A stretch of 64,000 bases of DNA from Paenibacillus nuruki (GTDB lineage: Bacteria > Bacillota > Bacilli > Paenibacillales > Paenibacillaceae), in the NCBI RefSeq assembly GCF_001721045.1, contig NZ_MDER01000031.1, forward strand, positions 265,645 to 329,644, read 5' to 3'. The translations under genes and the position numbers were made by a program. The notes beneath the pieces are model-generated. The model was not told the DNA's origin, ran no database searches, and saw only the letters and a list, made by a program, of their open reading frames with translations. Shown piece after piece: positions 34,733-43,176 of the stretch; within the stretch, counting starts at the first letter, position 1; each line of letters opens with the position of its first letter.

Positions 34733-35770
34733 ATGTTATCACTTGTCTACAAATCAGCTTGGGACGTTGCTCTGGAAGAAAGACCACAACCACAAATTAC
34801 GCAGGAAAATCAAGTGCTGGTACGCATTCATGCAACAGGCGTATGCGGAACTGACCTTGGTATCGTAAGTGGCAAATACCATGCCAAATCGTCCATCATT
34901 TTGGGACATGAATCGGCTGGAGAAGTCGTACAAGTCGGTGATCGGGTGACGACGCTACAAGTTGGGGATCGCGTTGTGATTGACCCTACTTACTATTGCG
35001 GTCAGTGTAATATGTGTCGTACAGGAAGGCAGAACCATTGTTTACATAAAAGCACCACGGAGACAGGAGTCAGTAGTGATGGTACATTTACCGATTACTA
35101 TGTAACCGAAGATCGGTTCCTTTACAAATTAGCAGATCATGTTAGTTATGCAGAAGCTACGCTAACTGAACCTTTAAGTTGTATGCTGACAGGTATTAAT
35201 CAGATTCAATTACTTCCTAACTTCCGCACGATTATTTTGGGAGCGGGTCCGATCGGGATGTTATACAGTTATGCTTTGGCTTCCAAAGGGGTGTCCGGTA
35301 GTATTGTCGATATCTCACAGGATCGCTTGCATATTGCAGGTGCGATAGCGCCGGAACGTTGGGATACTCATAACTCTTTTGAAAGTGCATTAACGCATAT
35401 TTCTCCATCCGATCATCAAGTGGATCTGATTGTGGATACAACAGGAGCTGTAGGGACAACTGTCCTTTCTAATCTAGCACATGGTGGATATCTGATGCTT
35501 GTAGGTCTGCGTGATGGAGTTAGCTCTTTCAACCCTAAAGAAGTTGTTGACCGTAGTCTCAAAATTATCGGTTCGATCGATTCTTTAGGTACATTTGCGA
35601 CTGCTCATTATATGATCGAACGCAATCTGATTCCAGCAAGTAAGCTGATTACGCACACTTTTGCACTGCAAGATTATGAAGAAGCGTTCCAGACGCTAGG
35701 TTGTAATATCAGCAGTGGTACATTGACACCATCTTCAAATGCTATTAAAGTCGTTTTACAATCTACTTAA
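34733..35770 (+). CDS. Zinc-dependent dehydrogenase (sorbitol dehydrogenase/GutB-like)
   Basis: 345 residues from ATG 34733 (GAGGAGG 6 nt before it). The medium-chain fold is clear: catalytic zinc ligands C38, H59 and E60 (TGVCGTDLG, LGHESAGEV), structural zinc Cys C89, C92, C95 and C103 (CGQCNMCRTGRQNHC), then the NAD-binding GAGPIGM. It oxidises a secondary or primary alcohol of a polyol or amino-polyol. The position after the aminotransferase and before a phosphatase resembles GutB1 of the nojirimycin-type clusters, which oxidises C6 of an amino-mannitol so that it cyclises. Also similar to BtrE-like aminocyclitol dehydrogenases. Confidence 0.88.
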   Translation: MLSLVYKSAWDVALEERPQPQITQENQVLVRIHATGVCGTDLGIVSGKYHAKSSIILGHESAGEVVQVGDRVTTLQVGDRVVIDPTYYCGQCNMCRTGRQNHCLHKSTTETGVSSDGTFTDYYVTEDRFLYKLADHVSYAEATLTEPLSCMLTGINQIQLLPNFRTIILGAGPIGMLYSYALASKGVSGSIVDISQDRLHIAGAIAPERWDTHNSFESALTHISPSDHQVDLIVDTTGAVGTTVLSNLAHGGYLMLVGLRDGVSSFNPKEVVDRSLKIIGSIDSLGTFATAHYMIERNLIPASKLITHTFALQDYEEAFQTLGCNISSGTLTPSSNAIKVVLQST

Positions 35771-35800
35771 TTGGATCTGAAGAATGGAGGTCAATTCAAT

Positions 35801-36520
35801 ATGGCATCAGAACATCTTAATCATCCTTCATCCCCATTGTGGCAAGACCCGCCGATTCAAGCGTTCATTTTTGATATGGATGGTGTGTTGATCGACAGTG
35901 AACCTATTTATTTTGAAATTGAAAAAAGTTCTTTTCAGCATCTAGGGGCTACGGTTGAAGAAACAGAACATCATACGTATGTAGGGGTGACGCTAGAATC
36001 GATGTTCCAACAGGTACTGGATAAGCATCAGCTGAATCATGTACTTGCTGAAGTGCTAGCATTTCATAAAGAAAATGTAATGAAGGTGATGCAAGGTCAT
36101 GAAGAGCTACAAGCTTTTGATCATGTAGAACAATGGATTCAATGGTTGTCTAACTCGGGAATCAAGCTGGCAGTCGCTTCCTCTTCTCCACGTTCTTTAA
36201 TCGAATTGATTTTGGAACGTACGGGATTACGTCCTTTCTTCACCGTGATGGTCAGTGGTGAAGAAGTAGCTCATGGTAAGCCTGCACCCGATATTTTCTT
36301 ACATGCGGCAGAGCTATTACAGGTCGATCCGCAACATTGTGTAGTAATCGAAGATTCTCGCAATGGTGTCCAAGCAGCGAAAGATGCAGGTATGCGCTGT
36401 ATCGGTCATCAGAATCCAGGTTCAGGCAATCAAGATTTGAGCAAAGCAGATATCATTATTCATAGTTATGCGGAGTTATTGGAATTACGTGATTCTCTGC
36501 ATATCGGTGTACGTTCATAA
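35801..36520 (+). CDS. HAD family phosphatase (beta-phosphoglucomutase-like)
   Basis: 239 residues from ATG 35801 (GGAGG 10 nt before it). Motif I is FIFDMDGVLIDSEP with nucleophile D25 and D27, motif II is AVASSSPR, motif III has the Lys in HGKPAPDIF and motif IV is VVIEDSRNGVQAA. The helical cap is C1-type (HAD-IA). The family includes beta-phosphoglucomutases and sugar-phosphate phosphatases. Fourth gene of the operon, 30 bp after the dehydrogenase. It could supply the phosphatase step, a job done by an inositol-monophosphatase-type protein (Yktc1) in Bacillus. Confidence 0.87.
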   Translation: MASEHLNHPSSPLWQDPPIQAFIFDMDGVLIDSEPIYFEIEKSSFQHLGATVEETEHHTYVGVTLESMFQQVLDKHQLNHVLAEVLAFHKENVMKVMQGHEELQAFDHVEQWIQWLSNSGIKLAVASSSPRSLIELILERTGLRPFFTVMVSGEEVAHGKPAPDIFLHAAELLQVDPQHCVVIEDSRNGVQAAKDAGMRCIGHQNPGSGNQDLSKADIIIHSYAELLELRDSLHIGVRS

Positions 36521-36540
36521 GACAAATATTAGATAATCCA

Positions 36541-36577
36541 AAAGCCTTATTCCTTCTATTAGGAGTAAGGCTTTTTT
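36541..36577 (+). terminator. Terminator at the end of the four-gene cluster
   Basis: 14-bp stem AAAGCCTTATTCCT/AGGAGTAAGGCTTT (one G-T wobble) with 6-nt loop and T-run, 20 bp past the stop codon. Confidence 0.85.
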
Positions 36578-36621
36578 GCTATACATCAGAATAATAAGAT
36601 TCGAGTATAATTCTTTCTATT

Positions 36622-37497
36622 TTATAAATCAAAATCTTGAGCTTCAGGACTTAGATAACGAATATGATGCATATACGTACGAACTTTCTGATCTTGAACA
36701 GTATCATATTCAAAGTTCATTTGCTTGGCGACATCACAAGCCGTTTGCCGAAATAAATCCATCATTACATCTAATGCTTGCCAGATCTTCTCTTCATCCG
36801 CAGTAGGATAAGTCGCTAATAACTGTGTCCATACAGATGGTTCAAGAAAAGATTGTAGATACTTATGGTTTTTCCCGATGCTCACTTTGAATGCTGTATC
36901 GATCCCTACTTGCCATGTTAACATTTGCAATACCATGGGACGAATATAAAGATGGAGATGATCCAATACGTATATCATTTCCTGTCTCCATAACCCTTTA
37001 GCGGCATACGTCGATACCCACCAAAATTCATTACAACAATTAGCATACTGTTGTGCGGTTGGCGATGTAATATGATAATCCTCATCTGTCGGTGGCAAAA
37101 GTTCCGGCATACGCTGATCTTTGTCTAGCAGTACGTCAATAAGCTTATCTTCATGAATATAAGTCGCTTGAAGAGACAGAGGAAATAATCTGAGATCAAT
37201 TCGGTTCCCATCCGCCAGTAACATCAAATAAGCAAATCGTCCATCATTATCTTCAAGCGAATCTCCCATAGCATCTGGCATTTGCATTATAATCTTTTCA
37301 CCGAAATAATCTGTCCAATCACAGTCTTCTATAAAAGATTGCACATCGGTTACCAGATACACGATATCGTAATCTTGAAAAATATCGACCAGTACTTTGC
37401 TATTCACACGCGACCCATTCATCGCCACTACCCGCACCCGTTCATCCTGCTCCGCAAATTGCATAATTAAATCCATCATCTGCTGTTGATTACGTAT
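36622..37497 (-). CDS. Aminoglycoside 6-adenylyltransferase-like (ANT(6)/AadK)
   Basis: 285 residues from the first ATG (37479), or 291 from an ATA at 37497. The nucleotidyltransferase motif is NGSRVNSK ... FQDYDIVYLV, and DLRLFP and CCNEFWWVSTYAAKG are characteristic of AadK/ANT(6), which adenylates streptomycin. The ATA lies 9 nt after AAAGGA and gives the N-terminus RNQQQMMDLI, which lines up with AadK's RSEQEMMDIF; the ATG at 37479 has no ribosome binding site. A rare AUA start, or a mutated ATG start that lowers expression, are both possible. A stop codon lies just upstream, so no longer frame exists. Confidence 0.85.
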   Translation of the reverse strand: MRNQQQMMDLIMQFAEQDERVRVVAMNGSRVNSKVLVDIFQDYDIVYLVTDVQSFIEDCDWTDYFGEKIIMQMPDAMGDSLEDNDGRFAYLMLLADGNRIDLRLFPLSLQATYIHEDKLIDVLLDKDQRMPELLPPTDEDYHITSPTAQQYANCCNEFWWVSTYAAKGLWRQEMIYVLDHLHLYIRPMVLQMLTWQVGIDTAFKVSIGKNHKYLQSFLEPSVWTQLLATYPTADEEKIWQALDVMMDLFRQTACDVAKQMNFEYDTVQDQKVRTYMHHIRYLSPEAQDFDL

Positions 37498-37599
37498 ATG
37501 AGATCATCCTTTCTTTAGAAAAGAAACATGTCTTCGCACATATAGCAACTCTGTTGAGTACTCACTACTTTTAATAGGATATCCAAAGGATGGGATTAT

Positions 37600-38454
37600 T
37601 TATCTTTTATACTCTTGCTCATAGATTCTATGCACACGCTCGCTGATTATAGATGCACTCTGTTTAAACTTTAACCGAGTAGTCTTGCCTTTAACAATAT
37701 AATCACCTGCTACCAATAACGAACGATTTTCTCCTAAAGCCGCGTCATATAATAAAGAGGCTCCATGCGTCGGAGCTGGAAAAAATAATCGCGTCAGGAT
37801 TTGGATAAAAAACGGAATCCCTGATTTTTTACCCGAACGTAGCGTATTATTGCCACCCGGATCAACACTTAACAACTTCATTCCTTTGAGATGTTCAAAT
37901 TCAGAAGCACGTTCAGAAGTCCACAGCGATAAAGCTAACTTAGCTGTTGCATAGGCACCAATTAGAGGCTTAAATGTTGTCGGATGTTCTAACTGATCAG
38001 GATCAAATGTTAACCGTGTAGCAAATACAGCGCTGGATGTATTAATCACCGTACGTAGATTTCCCTGCTGAAGTAGCTTCTCCAGTTCTTTCAAAATAAT
38101 ATAGGGAGCTACAGTCTGTGTATCAAAGTGAAGCTCACGTCCTTGCGGGGAAAAGCTTAATTCAGGATAACTTCCACCTGCATTATTATATAATATATCA
38201 ATATGGATTTCTCGGGCTTGAATCTGTGTGAGTGCTGTTCGTAACTGTTCAAAATCAGATACATCAGCCACATAAATACGTAAGCGCTGATCTTGGATAG
38301 CTTGTTGAATCTGTATATCATCCGTAGCAAAGGAAGATCGAATAATCGCAATCACCTGCCATTGTTCCTCTAATAATCGATGAGTCAAAGCAAGACCAAT
38401 TCCATGATTGGCTCCAGTAATACAAGCAACCCGTGCTAAAGATTTAGTATCCAT
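37600..38454 (-). CDS. SDR family oxidoreductase
   Basis: 284 residues. Cofactor motif CITGANHGIGLALT, NNAGG at strand 4, catalytic Ser in INTSSAVF and the Tyr-Lys pair in GAYATAKLAL. The C-terminal part is longer than in plain FabG-like members, with a hydrophobic stretch (FFIQILTRLFFPAP) that recalls retinol-dehydrogenase-like SDRs. GGAGG precedes the ATG. Divergent from the MerR regulator and led by a promoter with 19-bp spacing, so MerR-type induction is likely, probably by an electrophile or aldehyde. The substrate is unknown. Confidence 0.85.
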   Translation of the reverse strand: MDTKSLARVACITGANHGIGLALTHRLLEEQWQVIAIIRSSFATDDIQIQQAIQDQRLRIYVADVSDFEQLRTALTQIQAREIHIDILYNNAGGSYPELSFSPQGRELHFDTQTVAPYIILKELEKLLQQGNLRTVINTSSAVFATRLTFDPDQLEHPTTFKPLIGAYATAKLALSLWTSERASEFEHLKGMKLLSVDPGGNNTLRSGKKSGIPFFIQILTRLFFPAPTHGASLLYDAALGENRSLLVAGDYIVKGKTTRLKFKQSASIISERVHRIYEQEYKR

Positions 38455-38512
38455 CTGTTTTCCTCCTATTAAAATGAACCATTTTCACCCTTTATGACAA
38501 AGGGTTGAGTTC

Positions 38513-38543
38513 ACTCTACAACTTGGAGTCGAATCGAAGTCAA
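38513..38543 (-). promoter_or_regulatory. MerR-type promoter of the SDR gene (19-bp spacer)
   Basis: On the minus strand TTGACT (38543-38538) and TAGAGT (38518-38513) with a 19-bp spacer that holds an imperfect copy of the ACTCCAAGT half site. The over-long spacer is the mark of MerR-family activation by DNA distortion. Confidence 0.75.
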
Positions 38544-38558
38544 CTTCACATAAATAGA

Positions 38559-38589
38559 TTGACTTGGAGTCAACTCCAAGTTGTACACT
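38559..38589 (+). promoter_or_regulatory. MerR-type promoter/operator of the merR gene (19-bp spacer)
   Basis: TTGACT (38559-38564) and TACACT (38584-38589) with a 19-bp spacer containing a perfect inverted repeat, ACTTGGAGT-CA-ACTCCAAGT (38562-38581). The CTTGGAGT arms are those of the NmlR/AdhR-type aldehyde-responsive MerR group. Confidence 0.88.
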
Positions 38590-38619
38590 AATCATATGAT
38601 CTTAAAGGAGTGATCCAGC

Positions 38620-39075
38620 ATGAATCGAACCGAAGCATTTTCAATCAAAGAAGCTGCCTATCAAAGTGGACTGTCCGAAGATACGATTCGTTATTATGAG
38701 AAGATTCAATTACTTCCACAACCGAATCGCAAATCTAACGGTCACCGTGTATACGATCATACTAATATTGAAAAAATGAAATTAATCTTATGTCTGAAAA
38801 AAACAGGTTTGTCTTTGGAAGAAATGCGACCGTATGTCCAGTTATCTTTAGATAGTGATCTAACCGATTATCCTGAACTTTATCATATGCTACAACAGCA
38901 TCAACATACTATTCAGGAACATATTCAATCGTTGCAACAGATATCTCATTTTATTGATATCGTGTTAGAACGTACACCTTCCTTACGCCCTCCTGCAACA
39001 TCTTGTACAAGCGAATCTCAAGATCACCGTGTTCCTTTGAACAGACACAACCTTTTGAAAAGCTCAGTCTCTTAA
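38620..39075 (+). CDS. MerR family transcriptional regulator
   Basis: 151 residues. N-terminal winged helix: FSIKEAAYQSGLSEDTIRYYEKIQLL, then NGHRVYDHTNIEKMKLILCLKKTGLSLEEM, a classical MerR domain, followed by a dimerisation coiled coil (QHTIQEHIQSLQQISHFI) and a short C-terminal tail with a single Cys (SCTSES). There is no metal-binding Cys set. The wing and dimer helix match the YraB/AdhR (aldehyde) subgroup. Regulates itself and the divergent SDR gene through the two operators between them. AAGGAG before the ATG. Confidence 0.9.
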   Translation: MNRTEAFSIKEAAYQSGLSEDTIRYYEKIQLLPQPNRKSNGHRVYDHTNIEKMKLILCLKKTGLSLEEMRPYVQLSLDSDLTDYPELYHMLQQHQHTIQEHIQSLQQISHFIDIVLERTPSLRPPATSCTSESQDHRVPLNRHNLLKSSVS

Positions 39076-39083
39076 TCATCCTT

Positions 39084-39138
39084 AACCAAAAAAGAACAAG
39101 TCAAAGGCATTACGCCTAGACTTGTTCTTTTGGTTTAC
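39084..39138. terminator. Bidirectional terminator between merR and SLH genes
   Basis: Long stem: AACCAAAAAAGAACAAGTC with its near-complement, plus an inner AGGC/GCCT stem. A-run and T-run on both sides, so it serves convergent genes. Confidence 0.8.
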
Positions 39139-39156
39139 AGCCTATTTATATACTTT

Positions 39157-42156
39157 TCAAAAAGAGATCAAAGCCTGATTTAGTTTTTCTAAAACAGCAA
39201 TTTTTTCGTCTGTTGTCGAATGACTTGTTAATGCATTTTTATCATCTAAAGCTGTTTGTAATGCAGTGATATCTTGTCCAGCAGTAGCCGTATTGATCTT
39301 GGATTGAGCTTCTACCGAGGCTTGCTCGATCCATGTATCTATAGTAGGTAATTGAACTACAATAGTCGTTTCTATATCAGCATCTCTAAGAGTTAAATGT
39401 AATGTTACATTATAATTTGCTGTATAAGCACTTCCATTATATTGAGATAACATTATTGTATCTTCAAAATCAGAAGTTACTAAATACGTATCATCAGTAA
39501 CGCTTATCGGGTGTCCATTAACTTGAGTTGGTAACAATTCAATATCAGATATATACATAGCAATATTATCATTCAAAGAATTTGATGATCGCAATGATAT
39601 ATCTTTATCCATCTGTGTATCATAAGCCAAGACTTGATTGGAAGAAATCAAATCCATTTCTCGTTCCAAATCAAGCATATCTATCTCTGCCTGATTAGGT
39701 AATTGATGATAAATAGAGGTGGGTGGTATATTAACTAATACATTTTGATCGAAGAAGCTAACTTGATCATTATCTACATTCATATCAAATACATGCCAGT
39801 AAGGTTCTTCTCCATCGCCTACAGGAATATGATAAGTTTTCATTGGAAGTCTGTATGCTCCATTATATACTTTTACAGTAGCTGATGATTTTCGCAATGT
39901 TGATGCTGCTCCATTATTAGCAGTCGCACTATAATTTTGTACATAAAATGTGTATATGCCATCTACCCGTTTCTTAATAGTGATCACTTCTGGTCCGTAA
40001 GAACTCATATTATCTGTATCTAAAGATACATAATTCTGATTCTGGTAATTGTATTGTCTATTGTCGGTAGAAGTATGGAATCCATAGCCATCGGGTGTAG
40101 GTCCTAACAAATGAGCATCTTCATCGTAAGGTAATTCATCCCATGTTAATACAATACTAATTTTACCTTCTGTTGGCATCCTTGAAACAATAGCACTTTG
40201 ATCATAATTATATTCTTCTGCCAAAGACGTCGCTATTAGATAAGAAGGAATAAAACCCTCTTTTATCAGTTCACCTGTGTATACTCCTGGTGGGAGCGTA
40301 ACATTATAATCTCCATGTTCATTGGTTGTAACAGTCGCTGCGATTGGTCCTTCTGTTACATTCAACCCCCGCCGAAAATGAATCGTCATTCCTTCTACGG
40401 ATTCACCCTGTTCTTCTCCTATAAAACCTGTAAATCCATTGATACGTAGATCACCTTTACTAATCGTTAAAAGACGACTTGAGGAAGACGATGGTGTAAC
40501 TGTAATCTCTAATATTTTATTATATTTGGCTTTTAAGTTAAGCGGATCAAATTGGATTACACCTGTGACACTATCATAAATAATGTTCGTTAGTGTATAC
40601 GGCTTACCATTTAATGTAGCTGTCACTTCCATATCACTTAGCAATAATTCATTGGTCGGTTGGTTCAAATGTAAGATCGCTTGACCATTTCTGACATCCA
40701 AACTTTGCACAGGTTGTTGTACAACGACAGGTGTCGAAGAGTCTTGATGTTTCTTATCTTCTTTGCGAATATTGGTCACCGCTTGCTCGCCACCAACGAC
40801 ACCGCCTTCAATCAGTGCGGTTACCCCTGCACTGGTTGTCGTCTGATTCACTCGTGGTGTAATCGTTGATCCAGTTACATTAATGTATGCTTTTTCAATC
40901 GTACCATTACCACTGACTTTAGCCGCACTATTCAACGTCAACGATTGGATCGATGATGAAGATGTGGTGCTAATCTTATTATCTGTTGTGCCTGAAGCCA
41001 CTGCCAGATTATCGACAGAACCAGTAAGCAATTGAGTTAGCACAGAGGATGACGAAATGTCCATACTATCTATACGTCCCTTTAAGGAAACCGTTGATCC
41101 CGATGGAATCTGATTGGACAAGACGACATTTGTAAATCCTGCTCCTGTTGTTAATCCTTTTTCTTCAAGTAGACCTCCAGATTGAAGAATCATCTGCTGT
41201 ACAGTTGTTGCACCTGTAGTCACTACACGTACATTACCATCTTTTTTATTGATAACAGCTGTTTGCAGTGTAGCATCTTGAAGATGGATACTATTTATGC
41301 CACCACCATTAATAGTCGTTGTTCCTTTAACAGTCACATGATCTAAGATGGCATCCCCTTCGCCGATTCCTGCACCTAAAAGAAGATCGCCTTCGATCAC
41401 CATATTGCGAAGCGTACTGCCAGCACTATTTAACTGCATATCACCTGCTATTTGTTGTTGACCGGATGCAGGCCCATAGACACCTGCTGTATTGTATATC
41501 GTTGTTGGAGAAGATGATTTGGATGAGTTATTCGTATCCGACGATTCTAAAGAACGCTCCAAGACAGTAACAGCTTCTGCACGAGTCGTTGTATCTTTAG
41601 GACGGAATCCCTTTTCATCACCTTTCATCAGTCCACTGTCGATCACTGCGCCAATCGAACCTTTACTCCATGAAGGACTATAGAGTGTATCTTTCATTTG
41701 AGCAGCAGAGTTAGATGACTTTAATTTTTTCAAAGAAGTCAAAATAACAGCTAATTCTTGACGTGTAACTTTTTGATCTGGATGGAAAGTATTATTTTTG
41801 TATCCTTCCATATATCCTTGTGATTTGGCGATCGCTACATCATGGTAGAACCAGTCTGAAGATTGTACATCTTTGTACGCAATCGAACTTGTTTGAGTAA
41901 ATCCAAATGCTTTGTTAATCATAGCCGCTAGCTGTGATCTGGTTACACTTTGATCTGGTTTTAAACTTCCATCTTGAAATCCACTAATGTACCCTTTACT
42001 TTGCCATTGTGTCATGACATCCTTAGCCCAGTGATTCTGAATATCACTTGCTTGAGCAGTTGGTGTTGCTGTAAATCCCCAAGTAGGCAAAACAATAGCG
42101 ACACTCAGCAATAATGTGATCCACTGGTGACTTCTCTTTTTCATATTCCCCAACAT
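39157..42156 (-). CDS. S-layer homology (SLH) multi-domain surface protein
   Basis: 999 residues from ATG 42156 (GGGGGA before it); ATG 42144 is also possible. Signal peptide ends near PTAQAS. Three SLH motifs follow (DIQNHWAKDVMTQW, YKDVQSSDWFYHDVAIAKSQ, WSKGSIGAVIDSG), anchoring to secondary cell-wall polymer. Next is a Gly-rich parallel-beta stretch of about 220 residues (NGGGINSIHLQDATLQTAVI type), then a carboxypeptidase-regulatory-like beta domain (TTNEHGDYNVTLPPGVYTGE), a DUF2135-like sandwich (TWDELPYDEDAHLLGP), and a C-terminal domain ending in a FIVAR-like helix bundle (NTATAGQDITALQTALDDKN). A structural or adhesive role at the cell surface is likely. Confidence 0.87.
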   Translation of the reverse strand: MLGNMKKRSHQWITLLLSVAIVLPTWGFTATPTAQASDIQNHWAKDVMTQWQSKGYISGFQDGSLKPDQSVTRSQLAAMINKAFGFTQTSSIAYKDVQSSDWFYHDVAIAKSQGYMEGYKNNTFHPDQKVTRQELAVILTSLKKLKSSNSAAQMKDTLYSPSWSKGSIGAVIDSGLMKGDEKGFRPKDTTTRAEAVTVLERSLESSDTNNSSKSSSPTTIYNTAGVYGPASGQQQIAGDMQLNSAGSTLRNMVIEGDLLLGAGIGEGDAILDHVTVKGTTTINGGGINSIHLQDATLQTAVINKKDGNVRVVTTGATTVQQMILQSGGLLEEKGLTTGAGFTNVVLSNQIPSGSTVSLKGRIDSMDISSSSVLTQLLTGSVDNLAVASGTTDNKISTTSSSSIQSLTLNSAAKVSGNGTIEKAYINVTGSTITPRVNQTTTSAGVTALIEGGVVGGEQAVTNIRKEDKKHQDSSTPVVVQQPVQSLDVRNGQAILHLNQPTNELLLSDMEVTATLNGKPYTLTNIIYDSVTGVIQFDPLNLKAKYNKILEITVTPSSSSSRLLTISKGDLRINGFTGFIGEEQGESVEGMTIHFRRGLNVTEGPIAATVTTNEHGDYNVTLPPGVYTGELIKEGFIPSYLIATSLAEEYNYDQSAIVSRMPTEGKISIVLTWDELPYDEDAHLLGPTPDGYGFHTSTDNRQYNYQNQNYVSLDTDNMSSYGPEVITIKKRVDGIYTFYVQNYSATANNGAASTLRKSSATVKVYNGAYRLPMKTYHIPVGDGEEPYWHVFDMNVDNDQVSFFDQNVLVNIPPTSIYHQLPNQAEIDMLDLEREMDLISSNQVLAYDTQMDKDISLRSSNSLNDNIAMYISDIELLPTQVNGHPISVTDDTYLVTSDFEDTIMLSQYNGSAYTANYNVTLHLTLRDADIETTIVVQLPTIDTWIEQASVEAQSKINTATAGQDITALQTALDDKNALTSHSTTDEKIAVLEKLNQALISF

Positions 42157-42342
42157 GAATTCCCCCAATAAAATGTAAGCATTATTTGATCTTATAACTT
42201 TAGACGTAGGTATATAGACATATTCTTTCATATTACTACATATTTTTTATTTTGGGAATTGATTTTTCCTATATTGGAATTGTATGGATAAGGAATAGAT
42301 ATAATAAGATCCACTTGCCAAATTCAAAATTCTCTGTTAACA

Positions 42343-42362
42343 TACTGAACAAACGTTCAGTA
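42343..42362. promoter_or_regulatory. Operator-like palindrome before the TetR gene
   Basis: TACTGAAC-AAAC-GTTCAGTA, 8-bp perfect arms and a 4-bp centre, about 55 bp before the TetR start. The core GAACAAACGTTC also fits the GAAC-N4-GTTC form of Bacillus LexA boxes. A related site precedes the MFS gene. Confidence 0.6.
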
Positions 42363-42417
42363 TTATTTCTTCTATATAATGTTATCCAGCACACTTAATG
42401 AATCGGAGTGAAAACTC

Positions 42418-43020
42418 GTGAATAAAAAGCAATTGCAAACCGAACAAACTAAAAAAAGAATGTTAGATGCGGCTCGTGCCTTATTTGTACAAAAAGGATT
42501 CAAAGCCACTTCGATTGAAGATATCGTAGCTGCTACAGGTAGTAGTAAAGGGAATATCTATTACCATTTCAAAAGTAAAGAAGGTCTGTTTCTTTATTTA
42601 CTAGATGAGTGGAATCGGGATTGGGAAGAAAAATGGCAAGAGAAAGAACATCTGTATCCTACCACTGTCCAAAAAATATATGGGCTTGCTGAACATCTGG
42701 TACGTGATGATCTCAGTCATCCACTTACCAAAGCAGCAGATGAATTTTTTAATAGCGATGAAAAAGATAATGATGTTGAAGAACGTGTATCTACCATGAT
42801 GGCTTCTCATCTAAGCTTTAACCAGCAATTAATTCAACAAGGGATCGATAGTGGGGAATTCAAGGCGAACGATGCCGCTAAGTTAGCTATTATTATGGAA
42901 AGTCTGATTATTGGATTAGGTCAGATGTCTCGTCAAGCGAGTATTGAGGAAGCTTTGAACGTATATGAATTAGCTGTTACTGTGATGCTATATGGTATAG
43001 CCAGCCCTATGACTTCATAG
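42418..43020 (+). CDS. TetR family transcriptional regulator
   Basis: 200 residues from GTG 42418 (CGGAG 9 nt before it). Helix-turn-helix: KKRMLDAARALFVQKGFKAT, SIEDIVAATGSSKGNIYYHFKSKEG, typical TetR/AcrR/QacR. The C-terminal ligand and dimer part is acidic (NSDEKDNDVEERV). Adjacent to, and upstream of, an MFS transporter, it probably represses it and itself: palindromes precede both genes. The inducer is probably a transported drug. Confidence 0.9.
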   Translation: MNKKQLQTEQTKKRMLDAARALFVQKGFKATSIEDIVAATGSSKGNIYYHFKSKEGLFLYLLDEWNRDWEEKWQEKEHLYPTTVQKIYGLAEHLVRDDLSHPLTKAADEFFNSDEKDNDVEERVSTMMASHLSFNQQLIQQGIDSGEFKANDAAKLAIIMESLIIGLGQMSRQASIEEALNVYELAVTVMLYGIASPMTS

Positions 43021-43122
43021 CGATGTACAAGTAAATCAAGAACAAGCCAAAATAGAGTATGTTGATGTAGCTTCATCTATGATGATCAGTATCATAACTT
43101 ATTCTATTATTAACATATTACA

Positions 43123-43138
43123 GACCGAACGTTCAGTA
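43123..43138. promoter_or_regulatory. Second TetR-type site before the MFS gene
   Basis: ACCGAACGTTCAGTA: the same two arms as the site at 42343-42362, but without the 4-bp centre, and followed by the shared TTAT. It stands about 40 bp before the MFS start. Confidence 0.5.
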
Positions 43139-43176
43139 TTATAAAATGATTAAATGAATAGATGGAGGATTTACTC

